A stretch of 41,220 nucleotides of DNA from assembly GCA_003427395.1 (NCBI GenBank), contig BFEA01000184.1, positions 1 through 41,220 on the forward strand. The letters are read 5' to 3'. Shown here one piece after another: positions 19,244 to 30,387 of this stretch (positions are counted from its first letter, which is position 1; the number at the start of each line of letters is the position of its first letter). The notes beneath the pieces are model-generated. The model did no database searches. It saw nothing but the letters and a program-made list of their open reading frames with translations, and had not been told where the DNA came from. Both the position numbers and the translations under genes were made by a program. The DNA is from Chara braunii (lineage: Eukaryota; Streptophyta; Charophyceae; Charales; Characeae).

Positions 19244-20791
19244 TTGTTTTGGGATCGTTCTGAAGTTAGAATTTATCCCTGGTTACCTAAGAAAATTGGT
19301 CCAAAGGAAATGAGGGAACAGATGATGAGGGATTATTACTGGGTCGAGTTAAGGCACATCCCAATTGAAATTCAGGCTGCATTCATTCATGATTTCGGCC
19401 AACAATACCGGATAGTGGATTTCAGTAATCCGCTGCCCTCCTGCGTCGCCAAGAGGGATGATTACTTGATGCTAGCCCTAGATCTCCTTAAGGATCAAGT
19501 TTTCTCCCTCGATGACATTGTTCCGTTTAAGATGGGAGGACAAGTTTTTCAGATTCATACCGCTCACAAGTTCAGGCCGTGGTGTTTTAAATGCAAGGCC
19601 TACGAGCATCTCCACACAGACTATGCTCGCTCCCATCATCCCCAGCATGCGGTTCATCCGGATCTGCGCGTCAAAAGAGACCCACAAAGACCCAACAGAT
19701 GGGTTCCTATGGTAGCAGGGCATGAAGGATGAGTCTATACGGAGGACGTGAACCCTGTAGGACAGCAGGTGGGTTGGGTGTGGGAAGGAAGGAGTGATTT
19801 TTATAAAACGCCCCACCCCCCTTCTGATTGGCTCCCTCCCCAACAATCGCCCTTGCAGACACACGGTCAATCAAACAAGCAAGGATCATCCGCAAGAACA
19901 CTGAATAGACGCTTAAGGAAGACTGGGACAAAGGAACACATTGACCTGAATATAGGAGGAGAGAACAACCAGCAAATGGAGTCTGAAGGAAGACACAAGG
20001 GAGGAGAGAGTGGCAATCTTCAGAAACAGAAGACTCCTGCCCCCTCCCCTTCACCATCTGGAACGGGACTCTCACTGGGTCCCAAAGCTATGGACTACAT
20101 CCCAAAGAACAACACAATCCCAGAATGGAGGGAGGTCAAGAAGAAAGGAACTGTCCAGCGGAAGGATAATGGAATCATCATCAGTCTTGATACAACTGAC
20201 AACACCCAGGTTGCTTCGCCCTCTCAGACTATAGGCCCTAAGAACAACAAAGAGAAAAACAGTAAGGAAAAGGAGAAAGAGCGGGAAAGGAATCCAGAAA
20301 AAGAAAGGTCTAATTCAGAGACTAGTACAGTTCCTATGGATATAGAACCCTTCAAGGATGCTTTCGATCCTGAACCAATGGAAATAGAAATCCTTCACTC
20401 TTGCGTTCCTCCCCCTTTGCTGAATCCTGCTGCAGGCAACACGTCTTCGGTAACACTGTAGCTGAATTCAATTGTCTGCAAAATCACAGATTGGTTTTTA
20501 TATAATCTAAAAGAGCAGCATCCTGTTCTGTCCAATAATCATTGGTCTCATATTTTCAATGATCTGATGGTGTTACTGGAAAATAGTGAAAGTTTAACAT
20601 CCTTCCTAATACAAGGGCCTTCAAGAGGTTTAACGTGGGAGGATATCAGTATGAAATTGCTTTCAATTGTTTCCTCTAGATTCAAGTTCACACGCATGGG
20701 GGAAACTCATCTGCTGCCAAATGTATACAACCGCTTTCTGCCACTGATCTTAGCAGGAGATGATTCACAAGAGACACAACTGATATGTTGA
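19244..20791 (+). pseudogene. LINE-A ORF1: plant-type Gag with CCHC-like knuckle
   Basis: An RNA-binding Gag-like protein. One frame spans 516 codons with two stops (TGA at 19,730 and TAG at 20,459). The first part (FWDRSEVRIYPWLPK, then YYWVELRHIPIEIQ and DFSNPLPSCV) follows the order of the DUF4283/zf-CCHC_4 proteins encoded by plant LINEs. It ends in the zinc knuckle CFKCKAYEHLHTDY (about 19,584-19,625), a CX2CX4HX4C motif whose last Cys is Tyr. A charged, Glu/Lys-rich tail follows (20,235-20,400), then a segment, MELNSIVCKITDW-like in position, with MVLLENSESLTSF and LLPNVYNRFLPLIL. I do not recognise that last part. Confidence 0.75.
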
Positions 20792-22213
20792 TAAGAGGGA
20801 TCACAAGCAAAGGAACAGACGGTGCCATAACTTCTGCAGTCTCAACAAGAGGTCTGTCCGGGAAAACAACAGAATGAGTGTCAGGTGGTAGAGCAACTCG
20901 AATGTAGTCCTGACACGTTGATCCTTTCCAACAATAGGCAAACTTCACAGGATACAACACAGGCTTCTATGGAAGACACCTTTGAAGGCCTTACGCTTTT
21001 CATCGAATCAGGCTTCCCCCACCCAAGTGGGGTGGAATCACATTACACAGGGGAGGATTCTGGAAATGCAAAACAACGACAATTGCAGACTCTGCATAGT
21101 TCATCTGGGAATAGAGTCGCGACCTGCTTCAGAGAAATTATATCAGATCTCACTGAGGGGGGAAAATAATTTGCTCATTAATCGTCAGCAGCATTCTGTT
21201 GCCCATGGTAAGCACACTCAAGGCTTATTAGAGTGGGATCAGGGATCTGTGATCCCACACTCAGTTCTGTCATCTGGCAGATTTTATATTGATAGAGTGT
21301 CACACTCCCCACTCATAGTGCAAGGGACAACTCTCGGTCTCCAACACTGAATTTGACAATGGGAGAAAAAATGTTATTAATGATGGGGGGAAAAATGAAA
21401 CCGAAAAAAATAATCCAAATGTCGAAACAGAGCCTCCTCCCGGCTGCTGCCACTAGTACCCAACCAACAGAACCAGACAACACTGGTCACAGACGAGGGG
21501 AGTCCTGAGAGAGCATGAATCAAAAAATAGTTTTATATGACTCCTCTCTAACGGTAAAGGCTACTATGGTGCCTCTGCCGGATCAATAGAATTCACAGGT
21601 AGTTGATCTCGCATAAGATCTCACTGACAATCGTCATCATAGCTCTCGTGCCTTGTCACCTTCTCACTCACCACTTTCTTCTCTCGAGTCTGAACTTACC
21701 TCTAAGAGGCAGAGACTGAAACACCGTCTGGCGAAAGGCCAGGGAGTATTATTTCCTGCAAAGACTGGGATTGTCCTTTTACCAGTCAGTCGAAAAGATG
21801 ACAATTGGGAAGTGAGATTATCCGTACCCTAGGAAACAATCTATGGCGAAGTAACTGTCATGGGTACCACATCCCCCTTCCTTTCACTTTCCACCGAGGC
21901 TGGTCGATTAGCAAGGGAGCCTCTTATCAGGCATGAAGTATTTAGATTTATCAAAAACTTCCTGCCCCCCGGAAATACAAGATCCTTAATCATAATGGGA
22001 GGAGATCAACGCTTGGCAGAATGGGATGTTTTTCTCAATTATGAGTCCGGAAAACAGACCAATCTGAAATGGCTCAATTAGGACCTCCTCATGGAACTGC
22101 AACTTATGAAGGTCAAAGCGAGTTGCTTCTTGTCTGAAACAGATGTGGGCACATTACTCGTACGTCTCTTAAGCCAACAGGTTTTGGCACTAGGGGGCCT
22201 GCTGGACCTAGGT
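20792..22213 (+). other. LINE-A copy 2 region between Gag and endonuclease
   Basis: Largely uncharacterised. Open patches at 20,885-21,169 (frame 2), 20,982-21,350 (frame 3) and 21,860-22,081 (frame 2) are probably one decayed polypeptide. The DLLMELQLMKVKASCF...DVGTLLVRLL segment near 22,082-22,180 is homologous to the first residues of copy 1 (about 2,750-2,810), so this region is part of the element. Motifs such as VFRFIKNFLPP do not point to a family I know. Confidence 0.5.
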
Positions 22214-22263
22214 CAGTGACTAGACCTGGGTAATAGTACAGTGACTAGACCTGGGTAATAGTA
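22214..22263 (+). repeat. 25-bp perfect tandem duplication
   Basis: CAGTGACTAGACCTGGGTAA plus five further bases (22,214-22,238) is repeated immediately at 22,239-22,263. The length is one more than a multiple of three, which is exactly the shift between the Gag-side frame and the endonuclease/RT frame of this LINE-A copy. Confidence 0.95.
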
Positions 22264-22400
22264 CAAACATCTAATCCAACAACTATTCTTCAGTTGATCG
22301 GCCGGATAGATAGCGCTTGCTTAAGATGGATAAGTATCATTTAATTGATGCCCTAGACAATGGGGACAGATCGTGAAAATTTACTAAAAGGCAGGCAAAC

Positions 22401-25400
22401 TTAGACCTGAGATCACTCAACGTTAACAGTCTGGCCTCTGCAAAGTTTGAAAAGAAGCAAGCTATCTATGATCAACTTAAAGGAATAGGAGGTAAGGAAT
22501 GACCCGATGTCATTTGTATTCGGGAAACTCACTTAATGGACACTGCTTCCCATAATCATTGCCACAAACAGATCTGGCCCCATACAGCCTTCCGGGCTCA
22601 CGCACCTCGTCCAGGGAGTGCGGGAGTTGCAATTTGGATCCCGCCGGGGTCCAAAGTAGATCCGGTGTACTGAGAGGTCGACAAAGAAGAGGGGAGATGG
22701 ACATACATTTTTGCGATGTTAAACCTAGAGAGTGTAGTTGTCTTTTGTGTGTATGGGTCAAATGAAGCAGGTAATCGACAACGCTTCTTCGGGTCCCTCA
22801 TTCCCAAACTCCCGGTAGGTATCCTGGTCATCATTGCTGGGGACTTTAATGCTGCCCCGGATCGCTCATTGGACCGGTGGCGCATCCCGGACCCATGCCC
22901 AGACTACGTAGCAGCAGATGAAGCAATGATGGCTAATCTTACCCAATCTTTTAACTTTTTTGACTCTCTTAGAAGACTAAACCCCACACTTCGCACATTT
23001 TCATGCTTTAGGAAAAACCAGTCTAGGACAACTTCGAAGTCACGAATATATCCGATCGTCCTCTCTGAAGATCTAGAAGGAGTTGTGCAAATAGCTGAAA
23101 TTTTCCCCAGGAGCCCTCTACCTAGACTGGACCACGCTATGTGTGCAGTCCTCCTGTCATTTTCTAAAAAGCGAGACCAAGGTAGATACTATTACAAGTT
23201 AAATACATCCCTTCTAAATATAGAAAGATTCAAAACCTACCTCAAGGATGTTTAAAATTTCCAGCGCCAACAGAAGACCCTCATCCAAGGTAACATAACG
23301 TGGTTCAACAACGTTCTAGTTTTCCTTGGTCGTAAATGCAATGAATATTCGAAGCTTTTAGCTGTTGAACATCATTCCAATGAATCAAGACTTTACCAAC
23401 GTATTCATGAGTTGCAATCACAAGAAAATATTTCAAACAATGATGGGAATAATGAGACAGTTGCCCAAGAAATTCAGGAATTAGAGAATCGTCTCCTTTC
23501 CCTCATGGAGTACCGATGGCAGGGAGCCCAGATCAGGGGAAAGCTTCGTCAGACTGCTACTGAAGGAGGAATGGATGCTAGGTTTTTTGCTATGGCTCGA
23601 GCTCGGACAGGTAGAACAGTAATTGAAACCCTTGCTCACCCTCAACGACAAAATGAACAACTAGTAACATCTACGGCAGAGTGCACCAAAATCACAAGAG
23701 ACTTTTTCAAATCCCTCTTCCTTTCAGAGACAACAACCACTATTGTTAACCAACGTATCAAGGATATTGACGATTTCCTAAAACTATTGAAAAAATATCT
23801 TTCTGACTCTCAAAGGGACCTATTAGAAAGTCCGCTAACAAAAGAAGAGATATGGACTGCCCTGATGTTCATGGAGGAAGAGAAAACCCCTGGAATATTT
23901 GGATTACCTAAGAAATTATGAGAATCTCTTTGGGATTTTATCGCTCAAGACCTAATGAACTTCTATGAGAATGTTTGGGCTTCAGGCCGACTAGGAGAGA
24001 TAGTGGGGCAAGGGGTCCTAACGCTCCTGTACAAAAATGGTGACAAATGTAATATTCGAAACTATCGCCCCATTACCCTCCTCTCAGTTGTGTATAAACT
24101 CATATATAAAGTCTTCACTATTCGTCTTAATAAATATATAGCTGACATAATCCACCCCGCCCAGACGGGTTTTATCCAAGAAAGAAATATTCAGGATAAC
24201 ATCCTCCTCATAAATGAATTGGTCAAACTTTCTCGCCAATCTAAACATAATGCTGCCTTCATCTTTATAGATTTGGAGAAAACTTATGACCACGTGAATT
24301 GACTCTTCCTGGACAATTGCCTAGACAAGTTTAACTTTGGCCCGAACTTCAGAAGATGGGTAAAAATCTTACATGAGAATGCATCAACAAGAATCATGGT
24401 CAATGAGAATGTAGACCCTCCTATAATGCTACAAAGATCAGTTAGGCAAGGAGATCACATTGCCCTGCTCCTCTTTGTAATAATCATGGAAGCCTTGGCA
24501 GCTCATATCCGCCACCATAAAGATATCAAGCGCATCCAAGTTACATCCATACCAGAGGACGCTATACCGGTATGTTCTCTCTTCGCTGATGACCTATCTC
24601 TCATGGAGTCATGGTTGATGCCTCACATGAAAACCTCGAGGCGATACAACGGATTATGGATGAATGTTGTAAACTATCAGACATGAGGATAAACTGGAGG
24701 AACAAAACCCTAGGTTGGTGGATTTACTATCAAGGAGTAAGGCCTCTAGAGCAACCAATGATCAAATGGCTCCCTCTTGATTCACCAGTTAGGGTTCTCG
24801 GGATTTCACTATCAGCCCTTCACCAACGATTTACAATTTGGTCCTCGCCTCTATTTGGTATAAATTTGTTGTCTGGGCGCTTGATAATGTATCCATTAAT
24901 ATCTTGCAGAGGCAGTTGGTAGCATTTCTTTGGCGTGGTAATCATGAATAAAAAAATGTTTTCAGTAAAGTGGCATGACAATCAGTAATTCATCCTAAAT
25001 CCAAAGGTGGTCTTGGCATAATTGACCCCACCACCCAAGCGAGACACTTTCAATTCAATGGATAAAACGTCCGTTATTCAATCCCCAAACCCCGTGGAGT
25101 AATCTGGCTTGCGAACAGATCAGACACCTTGCACCTCCCACCCCAGATGAGGTTGACCCCCTAATGTGGTTGGAGAATCGCGCCTGGCCGCTTCCAAGGG
25201 CGTCCTCATCAGAGTCAAAAAACCTGGATTTATCTGATCGCCAAGCAGCCAGAAGTGACCAATCCCGGGATCCTTTCTGGACTAATCTGCTTAAAACTTG
25301 GAGGAAATTACCCATCCCGGATAAAGTAACACCGGAAAGATGGGAAGAAGTATGCCAACAATCATTATTCAATAATGCTCTCACCGGAGACTCCCATGAA

Positions 25401-26924
25401 TGCTTCTTAAACTGCACAGACTCACCTTGGAAAGGTTGGATCAGAAGAGGATTCACGTGCATCAGAGATATTTGGAATGCGGACGCCCAAGATTGGATTG
25501 TCCTCCTGAACCCCAATGACTGATTAAGATACTGCCACCACCAGCAGGAAACATTGAAATAGATAATATATATAATCCCCTTAGATTGGCTTAGGATCTT
25601 GAGGAAAGGACCTACCCTTATTCCAAATTATTGGGTCTCCATTTATGATTAGCTAGGAGTAGTAGGGAGGATTAGTGAAGTGCGCCCTACTGGTGATGTG
25701 TTAATGACAATTTACGAATTAGAGGAGGATGAGTTCCTTAGATCTACTCCACATCAGAGCACGGGACAAATCCAAAAAGACAGACTATTCAGGATAAGAA
25801 TATTAGTGATCAAAGATAGGTGACTTGCTTATAAACCAGATACTCTTATATCCCACCTCCCGCTAGATCATGTTAATTGGTTTTGGTCGTCTACGGTATA
25901 TTCATGACGCTCCCACACCCAGGCTCTTCACACGCTGTTAGTAAAATCCACATACAGGATGCTGCGACCTAAGATAAATTTAAGGGATAAAATAGAAGAG
26001 CGATGGATGAGACACCTAAATGTGAGCAAAGAGGAATTACAGTCAGTTAAATGGTTCCATTCTATCAAGTCCAAACCAGCTAAAGTGGCATCCCTACAAC
26101 GGGAGATCACTCACCGATGCTTGCCAACCAATGACTGGATCATTGACAAAACTACACTAGAACAAAGAGGAATAGCCCTTCCCTGGTGCAAGTTATGCAA
26201 ATCTGCCTTCCCGTCCAAATTGATTCCGGAAACAATAAAACATATATTTCTTCAATGCCCAGGGTCGGTTTGGCTATGGCGTTGGTGGGACAGGATTTGG
26301 AATCAGATAGAAACCTCCCTACCATGGCCATGGAACTGGAAAACTCTCCTCCTGGATGTATGGTCGGTTGATGAGTGATTCTTTTGGAAGTCAGTTTGTC
26401 GTTCTTCGTCAACTGCATGGAACTGGAAAGCTCTCCTCCTGGAAGCCTGGGCCCCATCATGTGAAGATAGCTTCACAACTAACCTATTCACGATTGGGAG
26501 AAGAGCTGTTATGTGGGCCATATGGTCTCGCAGGTGCACATTTGAAATGGAAGACGCCTGCCTGGATGGGCCTGAGTTCACGGATACCATCAAGCAACAA
26601 ATCCAACTAGAGATTAATTCTAGATGGGAAACATTAAAAGAAAAACTTAAACCTTTGACAGCAGATAAGGAAATCAAACAACACATACAAACTTTCAATC
26701 AAAACTGGCTTGGAGGGGAACAAGGTGGTAAAATAGGGCAGGTTAAATGGAATGGAGTGTGAGAGATTGCTCACGGTGAGCTCCCAAGGAATTACCACTT
26801 ATACTTTAATGACTGGAGCAACATTGATCCCTCCATTCCCCTCAGCCCTCTATCTGATTTTCCTGATCCTTTTCCTCCACCAAAGATGGCCTTAGTTCCT
26901 GGTTCATGGTTTGTGCTTGAGTGA
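22401..26924 (+). pseudogene. LINE-A ORF2: APE endonuclease, RT and zf-RVT
   Basis: The retrotransposition polyprotein, mostly in one frame. The APE domain (22,401-23,150) has LDLRSLNVNSLAS, VICIRETHL, GDFNAAPDRSLDRW near 22,840 and LDHAMCAVL near 23,130 (the usual SDH is LDH). A helical linker (23,160-23,900) has RLLSLMEYRWQG and FFAMARARTGR. The RT (23,900-24,800) has NYRPITLLSVVYK, TGFIQERNIQDN, SVRQGDHIALLLF and FADDLS (24,582-24,599). A shift to frame 2 follows at about 24,605-24,900. The C-terminal zf-RVT (25,959-26,300) has HRCLPTNDW, then WCKLC and IKHIFLQC. NYHLYFNDW ends the protein. Stops at about 22,501, 22,673, 23,253, 23,919 and 24,300 inactivate it. A local duplication near 26,330-26,450 repeats WNWKxLLL. 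Confidence 0.88.
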
Positions 26925-27271
26925 TCAACTGTGTCCCAGTATTGCGTTTATCTGTGGAATCCAGTCCCGGCTCCTGATAAGCAGGTTGGGAGTGTTAATA
27001 CTGCTAGGTGCAATGGCTTATCTAGCGCCCGGTTAGGGTGAAGAGGCATAACAATTCCCAGCATTCCCAGATCTGAAGGTTCTTGGGCCCACTTTTCAGC
27101 TTCAGGCCTGGTGTCTGTTCATTATTGATGGGACGCTGGACCCGGTTTCCAGCAGGTGCAGCTCCCCACCAATGGAACGGAGCCATCTATCCATCTAGGG
27201 GAGTAGAGGGAGTGTCTGCTCTTATCAGCACGTCCTCTATTCCCCAACATAGATGTTAAAAAAAAAAAAAA
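26925..27271 (+). other. LINE-A copy 2 3' UTR: three stem-loops and poly(A)
   Basis: After the stop come about 200 unstructured bases, then GGGACGCTGGACCCGG at about 27,129. Stem-loop 1 is GCTGGA/TCCAGC. Stem-loop 2 is weaker here. Stem-loop 3 is long: GGGGAGTAGAGG (27,198-27,209) pairs with CCTCTATTCCCC (27,234-27,245), with an apical CTG/CAG and a CTCTTAT loop. Poly(A) follows 11 bases later. Confidence 0.85.
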
Positions 27272-27539
27272 AGGTATAGAGGATCCGATGATTGAGGACA
27301 TGCCTCTGCTCTATTTCACAGAGCTATTGTGATGCTCCACTTGTATAATAGGGAATGTGCAGTTTGGAGCACATGACACGAGAACCTCATGCCAAGTGGT
27401 GGCTGGGGTGTCTGATAAACAGTGATGCCGTATCGTAGGACAGTCTGAGGCAGGATACGTAGCGATATGGCTCTGCGACTGTGCAATGTAGGATGTAATT
27501 GGACTGAACCAACATATGGTAAGGTAGATGTATGGACAG
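27272..27539. other. No gene recognised
   Basis: Unassigned sequence between the LINE-A poly(A) and a tandem repeat. The minus-strand open frame across it continues into the repeat and has no motif. Confidence 0.4.
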
Positions 27540-28130
27540 GGATGTGTTAGGCAGTATGGGGCTCCGGCTTGGTAGTTGGTTTCGAACCCCGTACCTGTGA
27601 CAGTGCTGTGCATTACTGTTTTCTGCTATTGCTGAGCAAGGATGTGCTAGGCGGTATGGGCCTTGAGCTCGGTTTCTGGGCTTCGAACGCAGTACCTATG
27701 ACAGCTCCGTGTTTTGCGGTTTACTAGTACTGAGCGATGTGGATTGGATATGGGATGCTGGACCTGGTTTCCATCACAATGGCGCCACTTTCAATGATGT
27801 ACTGTATTACATTGATGTATTCAAGGGACGCTGGACCCGGTTTCCAGCAGGTGATGCTCCCCACCAATAGATGGAGCGGCCCGCCAGGCAAAGCCTCAAT
27901 CCCGGTGGTTCTCTTACCACCACCAGGATAGAGGCCTTGCACATGGGCCTTCAAAAAAAAATAAAAAAAATAAAGAGCGAGGTTGTGCTAGGCGGGATGG
28001 GACTCGGGGTCGGCAGTGGGACCTCAAACCCCGTACCTTGGCAGTTTGTGCTTTGACGTTTCTTGATATTGCTGATATAATCCTGGGTGCGGTAGCGGGG
28101 CTTCGAACCCGATAGCTTGTGTGTACCCCT
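27540..28130 (-). repeat. Tandem repeat, unit about 100 bp, with B-box-like motif
   Basis: Units begin at about 27,540, 27,640, 27,981 and 28,083 (the last partial). Each has TGTGxTAGGCGGxATGGG, then a TTCGAACCCCGTACC-like block, then a GACAGT...TTGCTGA block. On the minus strand unit 1 reads GGGTTCGAAACC, a good RNA polymerase III B box, and unit 4 reads GGGTTCGAAGCCCCG. I could not fold a complete tRNA. It may be tRNA-derived or chance. A SINE interrupts the array at 27,742-27,974. Confidence 0.65.
27742..27974 (+). mobile_element. SINE-like insertion with duplicated head, alpha tail
   Basis: Inserted in the tandem array between GAGCGATGTG (27,732) and GAGCGAGGTTGTG (27,975), an imperfect target duplication. 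It has a partial head (GGGATGCTGGACCTGG at 27,751), about 60 bases, then a second complete head at 27,828 with stem-loops 1 and 2, the alpha hairpin and an A-rich tail. The phrase GATGTATTCA before the second head also precedes the copy at 10,637. Confidence 0.75.
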
Positions 28131-28458
28131 AGTACTTTGGCAGTAGACTCGTACTATGTACTTTTAGGCCTAAGGCCCTCCATTTTGGTGTGCTCTTCTT
28201 TTTTGTGGTCGCTCTTTCTAGAGGACCAGGACCTTTTTGGACCATTTGGTCAGGTAGTAGGGACTTAGGAACAGTCGAGGGACTGACAAGGACCGCGTTA
28301 GTAAGTTAGTCGTGGTTATCAAGGGAGGCGACTATCCTAGGTGTAAGTGCGCGTGTCTGGGTCTTTTTTTGGGTCCGACGTTCAACTTGTTGATCTCTGA
28401 GTATCTCCGGAGATGTTCAGACAGTCAACAACGAAGGTGGGTTGGTGGTAAGACGGCT
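28131..28458. other. No gene recognised
   Basis: Unassigned sequence. The open frame starting at 28,312 runs into the following tandem repeat and shows no motif. Confidence 0.4.
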
Positions 28459-28717
28459 TTGATGAAGAGGTGTGTAAGGCGGCAACCCCCTGATGAGGAC
28501 CGCGTGGCTGCGGTCGAAACCGGTCGGGGAGCCATATCCCAACCGGCATGCACTCACCATTGTACTTCTGTATTGTTGCACCTTGAACGCGTTGATGAAG
28601 AGGTGTGTAAGGCGGTAAATCCCTGAGGAGGACCTCGTGGCTACGGTCTAAACAGGTAGGGGAGCCATATCCCAACCGGCATGCACTCACCATTGTACTT
28701 GTGTATTGTTGTGCCTT
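28459..28717 (+). repeat. 131-bp tandem repeat carrying a hammerhead-like core
   Basis: Unit 1 is 28,459-28,589 and unit 2 is 28,590-28,717; both start GATGAAGAGGTGTGTAAGGC and share GGGGAGCCATATCCCAACCG and GCATGCACTCACCATTGTAC. Unit 1 contains CTGATGA (28,490-28,496), one extra G, a perfect 6-bp stem GACCGC/GCGGTC with a GTGGCT loop, and GAAAC. Unit 2 has mutated versions of the same blocks. Confidence 0.8.
28490..28548 (+). ncRNA. Candidate hammerhead ribozyme core
   Basis: CUGAUGA, stem II and GAAAC are arranged as in the hammerhead catalytic core. The next bases, CCGGT...ACCGG with an inner GGG/CCC, can form a hairpin at the stem III position. Two departures: an extra G between the core and stem II, and C where the U before the cleavage site is expected. 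A pairing stem I was not found nearby. Tandem short units with hammerheads are known from retrozymes and PLE terminal repeats; that this is one is inference. Confidence 0.4.
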
Positions 28718-28939
28718 GTACGGGAATATACATCAGTGTTTTGACTTGCGCTTGTGTATCGGCATGAGTGTTTGATCTTAAACCACCAGTACTTGGCCCA
28801 GCTATCGGCCGCGGAAAAAAATAGAGTAGAAACGTTTCTAGTTGGATGAATTTGGGCGCTCCTGTAGTGGCCCGTACGTTTCCTAAAATTGCGTAGCGTT
28901 ACAGGGGCTGTTGGAACTTTCATTGGGTTGTCGAACTCC
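28718..28939. other. No gene recognised
   Basis: Unassigned sequence between the hammerhead-like tandem repeat and a SINE tail. Confidence 0.4.
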
Positions 28940-29036
28940 TTTTTTTTTTCTTTTTTTTCTTTTTTGGTTTTTCCAACTCCCATCTATTGGTGGGGGAGTA
29001 GGGCCTGATGGAAAACGGGTCCAGCGTCCCATATAC
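28940..29036 (-). mobile_element. Short SINE-like copy (head plus A-rich tail, minus)
   Basis: On the minus strand: ATGGGACGCTGGACCCG, stem-loop 1 with one broken pair (GCTGGA/TCCATC), stem-loop 2 (CTCCC...GGGAG), then directly an A-rich tail at 28,940-28,970. It lacks both the alpha and beta parts. Confidence 0.75.
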
Positions 29037-29432
29037 AAATATAAACGTGATACATGAGAATGTTTGAAATTTGAATGATGCATAAGGGTTATGGATGCCT
29101 CTTTGCCAGAGCGTGGCTTTTTTTGGCTTATTGGATACTCAAACGTGACATGAACGTACTTACCTAAAAAAGAACGAAGGTCCGGAGTAAAGAGTGTACT
29201 ACGCTCTGCATCCGAATAGAACGCCCAGTCATTCCGTCTGCATCTGGACTGAAAGTTGCCCCAAATACAGCTCTAATGGCCAGGCGGCAAATGTTCAGTA
29301 ATATTAGAAGGCGAGCCCAGTTATACATGAGACTGTTTGAATGATGCATAAGCTTAGGGGGATGGACAAAGCAGCACAAGGCAATGTTCAGTCATATTAG
29401 AATCTGGTGTGGGACATGAAACGAGAGAATGC
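29037..29432. other. No gene; short direct repeats
   Basis: GAATGATGCATAAG recurs at about 29,075 and 29,339, each preceded by ACATGAGAxTGTTTGA. GGCAAxTGTTCAGTxATATTAGAA recurs at about 29,286 and 29,378. These are fragments of a local duplication. Nothing coding is supported. Confidence 0.5.
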
Positions 29433-29640
29433 AAAAAAAAAAAAAAAAAAAAAAAAAAAACCGAGAGAATGTGATGCCGCAGCGTGACGGCATCGGGGGA
29501 TCGACGATGCAATTATAGAGAGACACACTCTCCATAACAGCGTCCTGATACACATTGACGACACATGGCACGTTGCTGACATGCCAGCAGGAAAGTAGGC
29601 TCCCCCGGCGCGCCCCCCCCCCCCCCAAAAAAAAAAAAAG
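29433..29640. repeat. Poly(A), C-run and A-run
   Basis: A run of 28 A at about 29,433-29,460, then unassigned sequence, then a C-run and A-run at 29,612-29,639. The first A-run could end a retro-insertion, but no element body was recognised. Confidence 0.6.
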
Positions 29641-29911
29641 AAAACAGAAAGTAAAGTAGGGTCAGGCTCAAAGACAGGTGTGAAAGGGGTTGGGGGGAAT
29701 GAATGAAAAAGAGAGACAGGGCGCAGTTTTCATGGAAGAAGCTGGCAGTGACTATATTACCTTCGCCGCGATCGGAGCAGAGTTATGTGGTCCAGTACAC
29801 ATGCTACTGGACCGCACCTATGTCAGGCTATGTGGAGTTGTGGACACACAATGGCATGCACCACTGGTGCAACAGATTGTCCGGCTTCAACCTCCTGATG
29901 AGTCGGTGAAA

Positions 29912-29979
29912 NNNNNNNNNNNNNNNNNNNNNNNNNNNNNNNNNNNNNNNNNNNNNNNNNNNNNNNNNNNNNNNNNNNN
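29912..29979. other. Assembly gap, 68 N
   Basis: A run of 68 unknown bases. It begins immediately after CCTGATGAGTCGGTGAAA, the same motif found inverted at 30,410-30,432, so the missing bases would decide whether a second hammerhead-like element is present. Confidence 0.99.
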
Positions 29980-30018
29980 AAACAAACAAAAAAACAAACA
30001 ATGACTACCATATGGTGC

Positions 30019-30022
<4 letters not shown>

Positions 30023-30093
<71 letters not shown>
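30023..30093. repeat. (GA)n microsatellite
   Basis: About 35 GA dinucleotides. It generates Ser/Leu repeat open frames on the minus strand that are not genes. Confidence 0.95.
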
Positions 30094-30095
<2 letters not shown>

Positions 30096-30387
30096 AGTGA
30101 CGGTTGAGGTAGTGGGACATGATCTTTGTCGTGAATGATGTGGAAGAGCAGTAGTTGTTTAAAATTGGAAAGAAAAAATAATTTAAAAGAAACAAGAACA
30201 AAAATAAAAGGCAATGGTTGTTCATGACCGTTTGGGGGTAACTACAGGGTACGCAAGGTGTATTTTGTACATATAATATATACATATGCATATACATAAA
30301 ATATATTATATCATATATGTAAATAATAAATCTATTATGTATATATATATAGTCAAACAGAGCTGCCCGGTAAAGAAGTAGGCAGAG

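Larger units (their letters stand above)
19230..27271 (+). mobile_element. LINE-A copy 2, the most complete copy
   Basis: An 8-kb non-LTR retrotransposon: Gag-like ORF1, a variable inter-domain region, APE endonuclease, coiled linker, RT, zf-RVT, C-terminal tail, 3' UTR with three stem-loops, and a poly(A) run of 14 at 27,257-27,270. The 5' edge is approximate: the first LINE-like codons are at about 19,237 and no initiation codon is in frame, so it may be 5'-truncated. All domains are on the plus strand, which makes it the reference for reading copies 1 and 3. Confidence 0.85.

Noticed and set aside
19210-27290. Target-site duplication for LINE-A copy 2 (AAGGTAAGAATGGATGCC near 19,219 and AAGGTATAGAGGATCCG near 27,271)
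   Set aside because: About two thirds identical with a gap; the 5' boundary is uncertain, so chance cannot be excluded.
27541-27640. Functional tRNA gene on the minus strand
   Set aside because: There is a B box but no acceptor stem, D arm or anticodon arm that I could pair.
27540-28130. CRISPR-like array
   Set aside because: Units are about 100 bp, diverged throughout, with no alternating identical repeats and unique spacers, in a eukaryotic repeat context.
30005-30297. Minus-strand open frames with long Ser/Leu repeats
   Set aside because: They are translations of the (GA)n microsatellite and of the N gap.
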